Assembly (NCBI RefSeq): GCF_001905445.1
Contig: NZ_LIVQ01000003.1
Coordinates: 683,445-747,444, forward strand
Direction of reading: 5' to 3'
Source: Streptomyces sp. CB00455
GTDB taxonomy: Bacteria > Actinomycetota > Actinomycetes > Streptomycetales > Streptomycetaceae
Length of the DNA stretch: 64,000 bases
Positions 52,818-61,862 of the stretch are shown piece by piece. Every line of letters starts with the position of its first letter. Positions within the stretch are counted from its first letter, which is position 1. Below the pieces are notes generated by a model. It worked only from the letters and a program-made list of their open reading frames with translations. It ran no database searches and was not told the origin of the DNA. A program made the translations under genes and the position numbers.

Positions 52818-52902
52818 TGGTTCTTCTCCTTGTGCGGGGCTCCGCGGCTCGCGCGTCGCCCTGAGCGTCTGTGGGACCTGCGGGCCACGCCCTGCCCCCG
52901 GC

Positions 52903-54033
52903 TCACCCCTGCCGTTGGTGCAGGGAGATCTCGGGAGCGGGCGATGTGCCTGCGCCTGTCGTACTACCCAGAGTACGCGTCCGTGACCTCGCCGGTTCCC
53001 CGGGAGGAGTACCGAAGAGCGCCTGGCGTACGGAGGCCCGCGCTTCCCGGACGGCGAGACGGGCGGTGCGCCACACCTCGCGGACCGCGTGCCCGGCCGG
53101 CACGAGCACCTGCCGGCGCACCCACGCGGCGGGCCGGACGACCAGGCCCCGCCACAGCCGCAGCAGTCCGCGCCCGAGGGCCCGGCTGACGCGCCCGGCG
53201 AGGTGCCAGGCGGCGGCGAGGAAGTGCCCGAGGGGGGTCAGGACGTGGCGGTACAGCCCGAGGGCGAGCGGAAGCAGTACGAAGCCGTACGCCCCGGCGG
53301 CGACGGGCAGGACGACGTACCGCCACAGGGCGGCCCACGGCCAGAGGAAGAGCGCCCTGGCCGTCCAGAGCGCCGCCGCCCCGATGCCGCGCAGCAGCAG
53401 GCCGAGAGCGTGGCCGAGCGGGGCCAGGGCGTGGCGCCACACCGCGACCGCCAGCCAGGCGAGGCCGCGCGCGGGCCGGACCACCAGGTGGTGCCATCCG
53501 GCGGCGAGCAGCCGGGCGAGCCCGGTCAGGGCCGGCACCAGCACGTACCGGGCCACGGCCAGGACCACCCGTTCGAGCCCCCGGCCGAGCGGCCGCAGCA
53601 GGTACCGGTGGAGGGCGGCGGCGCCGGGGACGAGCAGACGGCGCCACAGGGCGGCCCCGACGGGGGCGAGGACGTAGTGCCACAGCGACCACCACGGCCA
53701 GTAGAAGGCGGCGAGGGCGAGCCACCTCAGCAGCGTTCCCGTGCCCCGGACCAGCAGGACGAGCGCTGCGGCGACCGGGGCCAGGACGTACCGGTGGATG
53801 CGGGTGAGGAGCCGGGCCACCGCCTCGCCGGCCGGGCGCAGCACCCGGCGGTGCGCGGCGCGCGCGCAGAGCACCAGCAGGTCCCAGGCCATGCGCAGGG
53901 GCAGCACGATCACCACCGCTGCGATCCGGACCGGTATCCGGACCATCGCGAACACGCAGCCCCCACCACCCGCCCCCGGCACCTGGTCGTGCGCCGCTGC
54001 CGGGCGGGGGCGTTCCTCCGTCACGTTCACCAT
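52903..54033 (-). CDS. Trp/Arg-rich internally duplicated protein, unknown function
   Basis: This 376-residue protein has no recognised family. After a hydrophobic segment (FAMVRIPVRIAAVVIVLPLRMAW, 28-50) it consists of at least twelve copies of a motif like RYVLAPVGAAL. The motif proline lies at 67, 86, 124, 136, 148, 167, 187, 205, 243, 255, 267, 301 and 312. Spacing 38-12-12 occurs twice, and the second block is offset by exactly 119 residues (WPWW at 112 and WPWA at 231), showing a tandem duplication. Segments between are rich in Trp, Arg, Leu and Ala, suggesting membrane-lying amphipathic helices. It separates two radical-SAM-related genes. Start ATG or the next GTG. Confidence 0.72.
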   Translation of the reverse strand: MVNVTEERPRPAAAHDQVPGAGGGGCVFAMVRIPVRIAAVVIVLPLRMAWDLLVLCARAAHRRVLRPAGEAVARLLTRIHRYVLAPVAAALVLLVRGTGTLLRWLALAAFYWPWWSLWHYVLAPVGAALWRRLLVPGAAALHRYLLRPLGRGLERVVLAVARYVLVPALTGLARLLAAGWHHLVVRPARGLAWLAVAVWRHALAPLGHALGLLLRGIGAAALWTARALFLWPWAALWRYVVLPVAAGAYGFVLLPLALGLYRHVLTPLGHFLAAAWHLAGRVSRALGRGLLRLWRGLVVRPAAWVRRQVLVPAGHAVREVWRTARLAVREARASVRQALFGTPPGEPARSRTRTLGSTTGAGTSPAPEISLHQRQG

Positions 54034-54049
54034 GTTCCCCAACGACGCA

Positions 54050-54084
54050 CGGAAGGCCCCCACCGTTGCGGTGGGGGCCTTCCG
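54050..54084 (-). terminator. terminator of the B12-binding radical SAM gene
   Basis: CGGAAGGCCCCCACC and GGTGGGGGCCTTCCG form a perfect 15-bp stem with a 5-nt loop, 25 nt past the radical SAM stop codon and just before the start of the repeat-protein gene. Confidence 0.88.
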
Positions 54085-54109
54085 ATACGGAGGTGTTACC
54101 TGGCGGGAA

Positions 54110-56032
54110 TCACTTCACGACCGTGAGCGGCAGCAGCTTCTTGCCCGTGGGGCCGATTTGGATGGACGTGTCCATCTGCGGGCAGACGCCGCAGTCGAAG
54201 CACGGGGTCCAGCGGCAGTCCTCGACCTCGGTCTCGTCGAGGGCGTCCTGCCAGTCCTCCCAGAGCCAGTCCTTGTCGAGGCCGGAGTCCAGGTGGTCCC
54301 AGGGCAGGACCTCCTCGTAGGTGCGCTCGCGGGTGGTGTACCAGGCCACGTCCACGCCGTGGGCGGGCAGGGTCTTTTCCGCCGCCTCCATCCAGCGGTC
54401 GTAGCTGAAGTGCTCGCGCCAGCCGTCGAATCGGCCGCCCGACTCGTACACGGCGCGGATGACGTCGCCGATCCGGCGGTCGCCGCGCGAGAGGAGGCCC
54501 TCGACGATGCCCGGCTTGCCGTCGTGGTAGCGGAAGCCGATGGAGCGGCCGTACTTCTTGTCGGCGCGGATCTTGTCGCGGAGCTTGCCCAGGCGGGCGT
54601 CGGTCTCCTCGGCCGACAGCTGCGGCGCCCACTGGAAGGGGGTGTGCGGCTTCGGCACGAAACCGCCGATGGAGACGGTGCAGCGGATGTCGTTCTGGCC
54701 GGAGACCTCGCGGCCCTTGGCGATGACGTTGACCGCCATGTCGCCGATCTGCAGGACGTCGTCGTCGGTCTCGGTCGGCAGGCCGCACATGAAGTACAGC
54801 TTCACCTGGCGCCAGCCGTTGCCGTAGGCGGTGGCGACGGTGCGGATCAGGTCCTCTTCCGAGACCATCTTGTTGATGACCTTGCGCATGCGCTCGGAGC
54901 CGCCCTCGGGGGCGAAGGTCAGACCGGAGCGGCGGCCGTTGCGGGTCAGCTCGTTGGCGAGGTCCACATTGAAGGCGTCCACGCGGGTCGACGGGAGGGA
55001 CAGGCCCACCTTGTCGTCCGTGTAGCGGTCGGCCAGGCCCTTGGCGATGTCCGCGATCTCGGTGTGGTCCGCCGAGGAGAGCGAGAGGAGGCCGACCTCC
55101 TCGAAGCCCGTGGCCTTCAGGCCGCGCTCCACCATTTCGCCGATGCCGGTGATGCTTCGCTCCCGTACGGGACGCGTGATCATGCCGGCCTGGCAGAAAC
55201 GGCAGCCGCGGGTGCAGCCGCGGAAGATCTCCACGGACATCCGCTCGTGGACGGTCTCGGCGAGCGGGACCAGGGGCTGCTTGGGGTAGGGCCACTCGTC
55301 GAGGTCCATGACGGTGTGCTTGGACACGCGCCACGGCACGCCGGAGCGGTTCGGGACGACGCGGCCGATGCGGCCGTCCGGCAGGTACTCGACGTCGTAG
55401 AAGCCCGGCACGTAGACGCCGCCGGTCTTCGCGAGGCGCAGGAGCACCTCTTCGCGCCCGCCCGGGCGGCCTTCTGCCTTCCACGTGCGGATGATCTCGG
55501 TCATGTCGAGGACGGCCTGCTCGCCGTCGCCGATGACCGCACAGTCGATGAACTCCGCGATCGGTTCCGGGTTGAAGGCCGCGTGGCCGCCCGCGAGCAC
55601 GATGGGGTGGTCGACCGTACGGTTCTTCGCCTCCAGCGGGATGCCCGCGAGGTCCAGGGCCGTGAGCATGTTCGTGTAGCCCAGCTCCGTGGAGAAGGAC
55701 AGGCCGAAGACGTCGAAGGCCGAGACCGGGCGGTGGCTGTCGACCGTGAACTGAGGCACGTGGTGCTCGCGCATCAGGGCTTCGAGGTCCGGCCACACGC
55801 TGTAGGTGCGCTCGGCGAGCACGCCCTCGCGTTCGTTGAGCACCTCGTAGAGGATCATGACGCCCTGGTTGGGCAGCCCGACTTCGTACGCGTCCGGGTA
55901 CATGAGCGCCCAGCGGACGTCGCAGCTCTCCCATTCCTTGACGGTGGAGTTGAGTTCGCCGCCGACGTACTGGATGGGCTTCTGCACATGCGGAAGCAGG
56001 GCCTCAAGCTGAGGGAAGACCGATTCGGTCAT
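54110..56032 (-). CDS. TIGR03960 family B12-binding radical SAM protein
   Basis: This 640-residue radical SAM enzyme has an N-terminal cobalamin-binding-like domain (MYPDAYEVGLPNQGVMILYEVLNE; GGHAAFNPEPIAEF). The iron-sulfur motif is FRGCTRGCRFCQAG. Additional segments LTFAPEGGSERMRKVINK and YFMCGLPTETDDD belong to the radical SAM barrel, and a Cys-rich C-terminus (CFDCGVCPQ) may bind a second cluster. Function is unknown; its partner in many genomes is the TIGR03936 protein, here two genes downstream. The ATG has weak ribosome-site support. The partner gene and the repeat protein lie beyond a strong terminator. Confidence 0.92.
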   Translation of the reverse strand: MTESVFPQLEALLPHVQKPIQYVGGELNSTVKEWESCDVRWALMYPDAYEVGLPNQGVMILYEVLNEREGVLAERTYSVWPDLEALMREHHVPQFTVDSHRPVSAFDVFGLSFSTELGYTNMLTALDLAGIPLEAKNRTVDHPIVLAGGHAAFNPEPIAEFIDCAVIGDGEQAVLDMTEIIRTWKAEGRPGGREEVLLRLAKTGGVYVPGFYDVEYLPDGRIGRVVPNRSGVPWRVSKHTVMDLDEWPYPKQPLVPLAETVHERMSVEIFRGCTRGCRFCQAGMITRPVRERSITGIGEMVERGLKATGFEEVGLLSLSSADHTEIADIAKGLADRYTDDKVGLSLPSTRVDAFNVDLANELTRNGRRSGLTFAPEGGSERMRKVINKMVSEEDLIRTVATAYGNGWRQVKLYFMCGLPTETDDDVLQIGDMAVNVIAKGREVSGQNDIRCTVSIGGFVPKPHTPFQWAPQLSAEETDARLGKLRDKIRADKKYGRSIGFRYHDGKPGIVEGLLSRGDRRIGDVIRAVYESGGRFDGWREHFSYDRWMEAAEKTLPAHGVDVAWYTTRERTYEEVLPWDHLDSGLDKDWLWEDWQDALDETEVEDCRWTPCFDCGVCPQMDTSIQIGPTGKKLLPLTVVK

Positions 56033-56108
56033 CACGCGACTTTCGTGAAGCGGGCAGGGGGCAGCTTTCAAGCGTACCCCCAGCCCCGGCCGTCCCCGGC
56101 CCCGGTGA

Positions 56109-57689
56109 TCACCGCAGGGCGGCCCGCAGCCGCGGTGAGGCGGCCTTGTCCCAGACGTCGGACAGGTCCTCTTCGTACCGCTGGGCCAGGGCTTCCTCGC
56201 GGGCGTGGAGCAGGCCCCAGGTGAAGGCGGACTCCCCGGCGCCGTCGGCCTGGGCGGCGAGGGCGCGCAGGGCGTCGCGGGCCACGACGCTGTCCTGGTG
56301 GTCGCCGAGCAGGGTCTGGACCGTCTTGACGGCCTTGGCCAGGTGTTTCGCCGGTTTGCCGAGGGCGGGGACGGCCGCCTCCGCGGCGTAGCGGGCGCGT
56401 TTGGCCGCCTTGCGTGCCGCGTGCAGGGCCAGGTCGCGTTCGTGGCCGGCGCTCTGGGCCAGCGCCCCTTCGAGCCGGTCGGCGAGGCGGTCGTAGTCGC
56501 GCAGTACCGCCTGGGGCAGGACGTTCTCGGCGGGCCGGATGGCGGCCTTGCGCAGCGGGGGGTCGGCGAGCAGTGCGTCGATGCCGTCCAGGAGGCGGAG
56601 GTGGCGCTCGCTGTCGAGGTGCGCGAGGGTCCGTCGCCGGGAGTCGGCGTGGGCGGCGGCGTCCCAGATCCGCAACCGGGCGGGGGCCGGGCCCAGGACC
56701 AGGGTGTCGGGGAGCTCGTCGAGGTGGGTCGCGATGCGCTTGTGCAGGACCTCCTGGTCGCGCTCGACGCCGAGTTCCGATGCCAGGAGGCGCAGTTCCT
56801 CGCCGAGGGGGTCGGTGACCTCGCGGTCCAGCACCTTGCGGTAGGTCTTGAAGGCGCTGCGCAGTCGGCGGGTGGCGACCCGCATCTGGTGGACGGAGTC
56901 CGGCAGGCCGCGCCGGACCGCCGGGTCCTGGGCGACCAGGGCGTCGCGCTGCTCGCGCAGGTAGGCCAGGACGTGGGCCGCGGCCGTGCCGTCGGGGACG
57001 GCGGCGGTCGCGGGGCGGTCCGCGGGAGCGGTCTCGGCGGCTCCTGTCCCACCCGCTGCCCCTGCCCCGGTCCGGCTCTCCTCCCCGAACCCGGTCTCCG
57101 CGAGGGCCCGGGCGAGTTTCGAGGGGGCGTCCGACACGCGGAGTCCGGCCTTGCGGAAGGTCTTGCCGACCGCGTCGAGCAGTTTGGGGTCGGTCCCGTC
57201 GGCGAGTTCCACCTCGACCTCGGTCCAGGCGGCGGTGGCCCCGTCCCGCTCGGCCAGGACGTCGTCGGCGCACAGTTCGGCGAGTACGGCCCCGTCGGCG
57301 TCGAGCAGGTGGCTGACGCGGCGCGAGGTCAGGAGTCTGACGCGGGGTTCCAGGGCGTCGCCGCGCACCCGGGAGCGGACCAGGGACGCGAGGGAGGGCG
57401 GCAGGGTGTCGCCCGGTTCGGCGCCGATCTCGTCGCGGACGCCCGCCGAGACGGGCAGTTTGAGGTGCCAGCCGGCGTCCTCGCCGCCGGTCCTGCGGCG
57501 CAGGGTGATGCCGTCCGCGGCCAGCCGGCCGTCGGGGGTGTCGTAGTAGACGGCGTCGAGTTCGACGGTGCCCTGGTCGCGGACGGCCGCGATCGCGGCC
57601 GTCCCCGCCAGGTCCGGCATCTCGGGCCGGGCCTCACCGGCCTTCGAGAACTCGAATTTCCGCTCGATCTCCCGCTTGGTGTCCGCCAT
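56109..57689 (-). CDS. CYTH and CHAD domain-containing protein
   Basis: This 526-residue protein fuses two polyphosphate-related domains. The CYTH domain (1-200) begins with the ExExK motif in REIERKFEF and has LDAVYYDTPDGRLAADGITLRRR and WHLKLP. The CHAD domain (about 235-520) is helical with conserved His/Arg faces (SVHQMRVATRRLRSAFKTYR; HAARKAAKRARYAAEA). CYTH enzymes hydrolyse triphosphates and CHAD binds polyphosphate, so a role in tripolyphosphate or polyphosphate metabolism is likely but unproven. No ribosome site; TAGATT ends 6 nt before the ATG (leaderless). Confidence 0.93.
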   Translation of the reverse strand: MADTKREIERKFEFSKAGEARPEMPDLAGTAAIAAVRDQGTVELDAVYYDTPDGRLAADGITLRRRTGGEDAGWHLKLPVSAGVRDEIGAEPGDTLPPSLASLVRSRVRGDALEPRVRLLTSRRVSHLLDADGAVLAELCADDVLAERDGATAAWTEVEVELADGTDPKLLDAVGKTFRKAGLRVSDAPSKLARALAETGFGEESRTGAGAAGGTGAAETAPADRPATAAVPDGTAAAHVLAYLREQRDALVAQDPAVRRGLPDSVHQMRVATRRLRSAFKTYRKVLDREVTDPLGEELRLLASELGVERDQEVLHKRIATHLDELPDTLVLGPAPARLRIWDAAAHADSRRRTLAHLDSERHLRLLDGIDALLADPPLRKAAIRPAENVLPQAVLRDYDRLADRLEGALAQSAGHERDLALHAARKAAKRARYAAEAAVPALGKPAKHLAKAVKTVQTLLGDHQDSVVARDALRALAAQADGAGESAFTWGLLHAREEALAQRYEEDLSDVWDKAASPRLRAALR

Positions 57690-57738
57690 GGACCGAATCT
57701 AGCCCCGCACGGACCACCGGCGCAGAGCGAGCGGGGCA

Positions 57739-58938
57739 TCAGGCCGACAAAGGCCGTTGCACCTTGATCGACTGGAGCAGTCCGATGGCCACCCATACGG
57801 CGAACATCGACGAGCCCCCGTAGGAGACGAAGGGCAGCGGGAGTCCGGCCACGGGCATGATGCCGAGGGTCATCCCGATGTTCTCGAAGGACTGGAAGGC
57901 GAACCAGGCGATGATTCCGGCGCACACGATGGTCCCGTAGAGCTCGGTGGTCTCGCGGGCGATCATGCAGGCCCGCCACAGCACGATGCCCAGCAGCACC
58001 AGGATCAGACCGGCTCCGATGAAGCCGAGCTCCTCCCCCGCGACCGTGAAGACGAAGTCGGTCTGCTGCTCCGGCACGAACTGACCGGTGGTCTGGGAGC
58101 CCTTGAAGAGCCCGGAGCCCGAGAGGCCGCCCGAACCGATGGCGATGCGTGCCTGGTTGGTGTTGTAGCCGACGCCCGCCGGGTCGAGTTCGGGGTTGGC
58201 GAAGGCCGCGAAGCGGTTGATCTGGTACTCGTCGAGGACGCCGAGCTGCCAGATCAGGATGGCTCCGGCGGCTCCCGAGCCGATCAGGCCGAGCACCCAG
58301 CGGTTGGAGGCGCCCGAGGCGAGCAGCACGCCGAGGACGATGACGACCATGACCATGACGGAGCCGAGGTCGGGCATCAGCATGACGATGCCCATGGGGG
58401 CGGCCGCCAGGCACAGGGCCTTGACGACCGTGCGGTGGTCGGGGTGGTCGAGGTCCCCCGCGTCCACCCGGGTGGCCAGCAGCATCGCCATGACCAGGAT
58501 GATCGTGATCTTCACGAACTCGGAGGGCTGGAGGGAGAATCCGCCGCCGATGACGATCCAGGCGTGGGCGCCGTTGATGGTGGCGCCCAGCGGGGTGAGC
58601 ACGGCCAGGATCAGCACGAGCGAGAGCCCGTACAGGACCGGGACCGCGCCGCGCAGGGTGCGGTGGCCGAGCCAGATGGTGCCGATCATCAGGACGAGGC
58701 CGATGCCGGTGTTCAGGGCGTGGCGCAGCAGGAAGTAGTACGGGTCCCCCTGGTTCAGGGAGGTCCGGTTGCGGGTCGCCGACCACACCAGCAGGGAGCC
58801 GATGAAGGACAGCGCGAGCGCGGCGAGGAGTATCGGCCAGTCGAGGCGGCGCACGACGGAGTCACGGGCCGTGAGCTTGGCCATCGCCCCGCGCTCGGGC
58901 GCGTACCGGGAGACGGAGAACTTGTTGGCGGTCTGCAT
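57739..58938 (-). CDS. rodA: SEDS peptidoglycan polymerase RodA
   Basis: This 399-residue polytopic protein of the SEDS family polymerises lipid II together with a class B penicillin-binding protein. It has about ten transmembrane helices; signature segments are FSLQPSEFVKI, the LMPDLGSVMVM region, LFKGSQTTGQFVPEQQTDFVFTVAGEELGFIG, and the final GLPLPFVSYGGSSMFAVWVAIGL. It lies 15 nt after pbp2, its cognate partner, at the end of the mreB-mreC-mreD-pbp2-rodA cluster. In Streptomyces this set serves mainly spore-wall formation rather than tip growth. Confidence 0.95.
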   Translation of the reverse strand: MQTANKFSVSRYAPERGAMAKLTARDSVVRRLDWPILLAALALSFIGSLLVWSATRNRTSLNQGDPYYFLLRHALNTGIGLVLMIGTIWLGHRTLRGAVPVLYGLSLVLILAVLTPLGATINGAHAWIVIGGGFSLQPSEFVKITIILVMAMLLATRVDAGDLDHPDHRTVVKALCLAAAPMGIVMLMPDLGSVMVMVVIVLGVLLASGASNRWVLGLIGSGAAGAILIWQLGVLDEYQINRFAAFANPELDPAGVGYNTNQARIAIGSGGLSGSGLFKGSQTTGQFVPEQQTDFVFTVAGEELGFIGAGLILVLLGIVLWRACMIARETTELYGTIVCAGIIAWFAFQSFENIGMTLGIMPVAGLPLPFVSYGGSSMFAVWVAIGLLQSIKVQRPLSA

Positions 58939-58953
58939 GTCGTTCCTCGGTCC

Positions 58954-61131
58954 TCAGTCCTGGCGCGCGGTGGGCGGGGCGGGCGGCCCGGCGAGCGCGG
59001 GCGGCGCCAGATCCTCCGGGGACGGCGGCACGTACGGCCGGATCTCGGGGGCGTCGATGGAGCCGTCGGGCTGGATCCTGGGCAGCTTCGCCTCCGGCTT
59101 GACGAGCAGGGCCTTCTTGACGTCCTGCTTGCCCGCCATGTCGAGGCCGTAGATGGCGTTGTAGACGTTGCGCACGGCCGGCCCGGAGGCTCCGGAGCCG
59201 GTGCCGCCCTGGGAGATCGTCATCACGATCGTGTAGTCCTCGGTGTACGTGGCGAACCACGAGGTGGTCTGCTTGCCGTAGACCTCGGCCGTGCCGGTCT
59301 TGGCGTGCATGGGGATCTGCTTCTGCGGCCAGCCGCCGAAGCGCCAGGCGGCGGTGCCCCGGGTGGCGACGCCCTCCAGTGCTCCGTTGATCTTCCGGCG
59401 CGTGTCCTCGGTCATCGGCAGCCTGCCGTGGGCCTGCGGCTTGATCTCTTCGATCTTCTTGCCGTCGGCGCTGATGATGGCCTTGCCGATGGTCGGGTTC
59501 CACATCGTGCCGCCGTTGCAGATGGCGGCGTAGATGGTGGCCATCTGGATGGGGGTGACGAGGGTGTCGCCCTGGCCGATGGAGTAGTTGACGGCGTCAC
59601 CGGCGCGCAGGAGGTTGCCTTCGAGGCAGTTCTCGTAGGAGAGCAGCTCGACGTAGGTGCCGCCCTTCTTGCCGGTCTTGCACCACTGCTCCTTGTTGGC
59701 CGCCCAGAAGCGCTGCTTCCACTGGCGGTCGGGGACGCGCCCCTTCTCCTCGCCCGGCAGGTCGACGCGGGTCTCGGCGCCGAGGCCGAACAGGTGGGCG
59801 GTCTTGAAGAAGATGTCGCCCGGGTTCTTCTTCGGCTTGAGCGCGCCGTCCTTGAGCCACTGCTGGTGGGCGAGGGCGTAGAAGACGGTGTCGCAGGAGA
59901 CTTCGAGGGCCTGGCCGAGGGTGATGTTGCCGTGCCCCTGGGACTCGAAGTTCTTGAAGACCTGGCCGCCGATGGAATAGGAGCTGGGGCAGGGGTAGTC
60001 CCCGTCGAACTTGTACCCGGCGTTGACCGCGGCCGTGGTCGGGATGACTTTGAAGATGGAGCCCGGCGCCGCCTGGCCCTGGATCGCCCGGTTCATCAGC
60101 GGGACGTTGGACTCCTTGGCGGTGAGCTTGGCGTAGTCCTTGCCGGAGATCCCGCCGACCCATACGTTCGGGTCGTAGGTGGGGTTGGAGGCCATCGCCA
60201 CGACACGGCCGGTCTTGGACTCCAGGACGATGATGGCGCCGGCGTCGGCCTTGTAGGGGACGCCGGTGTTGCGGTCGATCTGCTTGCGCGCCTCGACCAT
60301 GGCCGCGTTCAGCTCGTACTCGGCCACGCCCTGGACCCGGGCGTCGATGCTGGTGACCAGGTGCGCGCCGGGGACGGTGGGGTCGTTCCTGGCCTCGCCG
60401 ATGACCCGGCCGAGGTTGTCGACCTCGTAGCGGGTCACGCCCGCCTTGCCGCGCAGCTCCTTGTCGTAGGTGCGCTCCAGTCCGAAGCGGCCGACCTGGT
60501 CGGAGCGCAGGAAGGGCGAGTTGGTGTCCTTGGCCTTGATGATCTCCTGGTCGGTGACCGGGGAGAGGTAGCCGAGCACCTGGCCCGTGTTGGCTCCGCC
60601 GGGCGCCGGGTAGCGGCGTACGGCGGTGGGCTCGGCGGTGATGCCGGGGAAGTCCTCGGGGCGTTCGCGGATCTGCAGAGCCTGCTGGGTGGTGGCTTCG
60701 AGGGTGACCGGGATGGGCTGGTACGGGGAGCCGTTCCAGCAGGGCTGCGGGGTCTTGGAGTCGCAGAGCCGGACCTTGTCGGCGGCGTCGCCGGGCTTCA
60801 TGTCCAGGACCCCGGCCAGGCGTCCGAGCACGCCCTTGCCCTTGTCCTTCATCTTCATCAGCTCGGTGCGGCTGGCCGAGACGACGAGGCGGGTCTCGTT
60901 GTCGGCGAGCGGGATCCCGCGGGCGTCGAGGATCGAGCCGCGCACGGCGGGCTGGACGACCTGTTGGACGTGGTTGTTCTTGGCCTCGTCGGCGTACTCC
61001 CGGCCGTTGCGGATCTGGAGGTACCAGAGCCGTCCGCCGAGGGTGAGCAGCAGGGAGAAGACGAGTACCTGGATCATGACGAGGCGGATGTGCACGCGGT
61101 GGGTGCGGCCGGTCTCCGGCACGTTGGTCAC
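58954..61131 (-). CDS. pbp2: penicillin-binding protein 2 (class B transpeptidase)
   Basis: This 725-residue class B PBP cross-links peptidoglycan with RodA as partner. One N-terminal transmembrane helix (15-36) is followed by a pedestal domain. The transpeptidase carries the catalytic serine in S358-IF-K361, the second motif S412-C-D and KTGT in MHAKTGTAEVYG. The C-terminal tail is Pro-rich. It starts with an ATG 13 nt after the mreD stop, so the cluster is probably one transcript. Confidence 0.96.
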   Translation of the reverse strand: MTNVPETGRTHRVHIRLVMIQVLVFSLLLTLGGRLWYLQIRNGREYADEAKNNHVQQVVQPAVRGSILDARGIPLADNETRLVVSASRTELMKMKDKGKGVLGRLAGVLDMKPGDAADKVRLCDSKTPQPCWNGSPYQPIPVTLEATTQQALQIRERPEDFPGITAEPTAVRRYPAPGGANTGQVLGYLSPVTDQEIIKAKDTNSPFLRSDQVGRFGLERTYDKELRGKAGVTRYEVDNLGRVIGEARNDPTVPGAHLVTSIDARVQGVAEYELNAAMVEARKQIDRNTGVPYKADAGAIIVLESKTGRVVAMASNPTYDPNVWVGGISGKDYAKLTAKESNVPLMNRAIQGQAAPGSIFKVIPTTAAVNAGYKFDGDYPCPSSYSIGGQVFKNFESQGHGNITLGQALEVSCDTVFYALAHQQWLKDGALKPKKNPGDIFFKTAHLFGLGAETRVDLPGEEKGRVPDRQWKQRFWAANKEQWCKTGKKGGTYVELLSYENCLEGNLLRAGDAVNYSIGQGDTLVTPIQMATIYAAICNGGTMWNPTIGKAIISADGKKIEEIKPQAHGRLPMTEDTRRKINGALEGVATRGTAAWRFGGWPQKQIPMHAKTGTAEVYGKQTTSWFATYTEDYTIVMTISQGGTGSGASGPAVRNVYNAIYGLDMAGKQDVKKALLVKPEAKLPRIQPDGSIDAPEIRPYVPPSPEDLAPPALAGPPAPPTARQD

Positions 61132-61144
61132 GTCGGCTCCTCCC

Positions 61145-61849
61145 TCACAGCTTCTTGACGCTCTTCACGCCCTTGACGGCCTTGACGCCCTTTATGCGGC
61201 CGGCCCGGTTGGCGCGGACGCGCGCGGTCTTCAGGCGCAGGCCCCCGCGCTGGCTGCCGATGCGCAGGCCGGTGCCGCCGGCCAGCCAGCCGGAGGAGAC
61301 GTCGGTGCTCTGGCCGGGTCCGCCGCCGGCCTCGACGGCCATCGGGTCGTTCTCGGCGCGCCGGGCGAGGGCCATGATGAAGGGGACGGTGAAGGGTGCG
61401 AGCAGCAGGTCGTAGAGGGTGGCGGTGAACAGCAGCCCCGTCAGGCCCACGTGGCGCGCGGCGGTGTCGCCGACGAGGGCGCCGACCCCCGCGTAGAGCA
61501 GGGTGGAGCCGATGGCGGCGGCGACGACGGTGAGCATCGGGCCCCAGGCGGAGCGGAAGCGGCCGTTGTCGGGGCGGGCCAGCCCGGTGACGTAGCCGAT
61601 GACGCACAGGACGAGTGCGTACCGTCCGGCGGCGTGGTCGGCGGGCGGTGCCAGGTCGGCCAGGAGGCCGGCGGTGAAGCCGATGAGGGCGCCGCTGACG
61701 GGCCCGTAGACCAGCGCGAGGGCGACGACGGTGAGCAGCAGCAGGTCGGGGACGGCGCCGGGCAGTTGCAGCCGTCCCAGGACGGTCACCTGGACGACGA
61801 GGGCGACCACGACGAGCGTGGCCGACAGCAGGATCCGGTTGAAGCGCAT
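61145..61849 (-). CDS. mreD: rod shape-determining protein MreD
   Basis: This 234-residue membrane protein links MreC to the elongation/spore-wall machinery. Five to six transmembrane helices occupy residues 4-about 165 (LLSATLVVVALVVQVTVL; LLLTVVALALVYGPVSG; GLTGLLFTATLYDLLLAPFTVPFIMAL). MreD is typically around 160-180 residues; here a further basic C-terminal segment of about 60 residues follows (RVRANRAGRIKGVKAVKG). The ATG at MRFNRI has AGGAG about 10 nt upstream. It lies between mreC (13 nt) and pbp2 (13 nt). Confidence 0.92.
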   Translation of the reverse strand: MRFNRILLSATLVVVALVVQVTVLGRLQLPGAVPDLLLLTVVALALVYGPVSGALIGFTAGLLADLAPPADHAAGRYALVLCVIGYVTGLARPDNGRFRSAWGPMLTVVAAAIGSTLLYAGVGALVGDTAARHVGLTGLLFTATLYDLLLAPFTVPFIMALARRAENDPMAVEAGGGPGQSTDVSSGWLAGGTGLRIGSQRGGLRLKTARVRANRAGRIKGVKAVKGVKSVKKL

Positions 61850-61862
61850 GGTCGGTCTGCTC

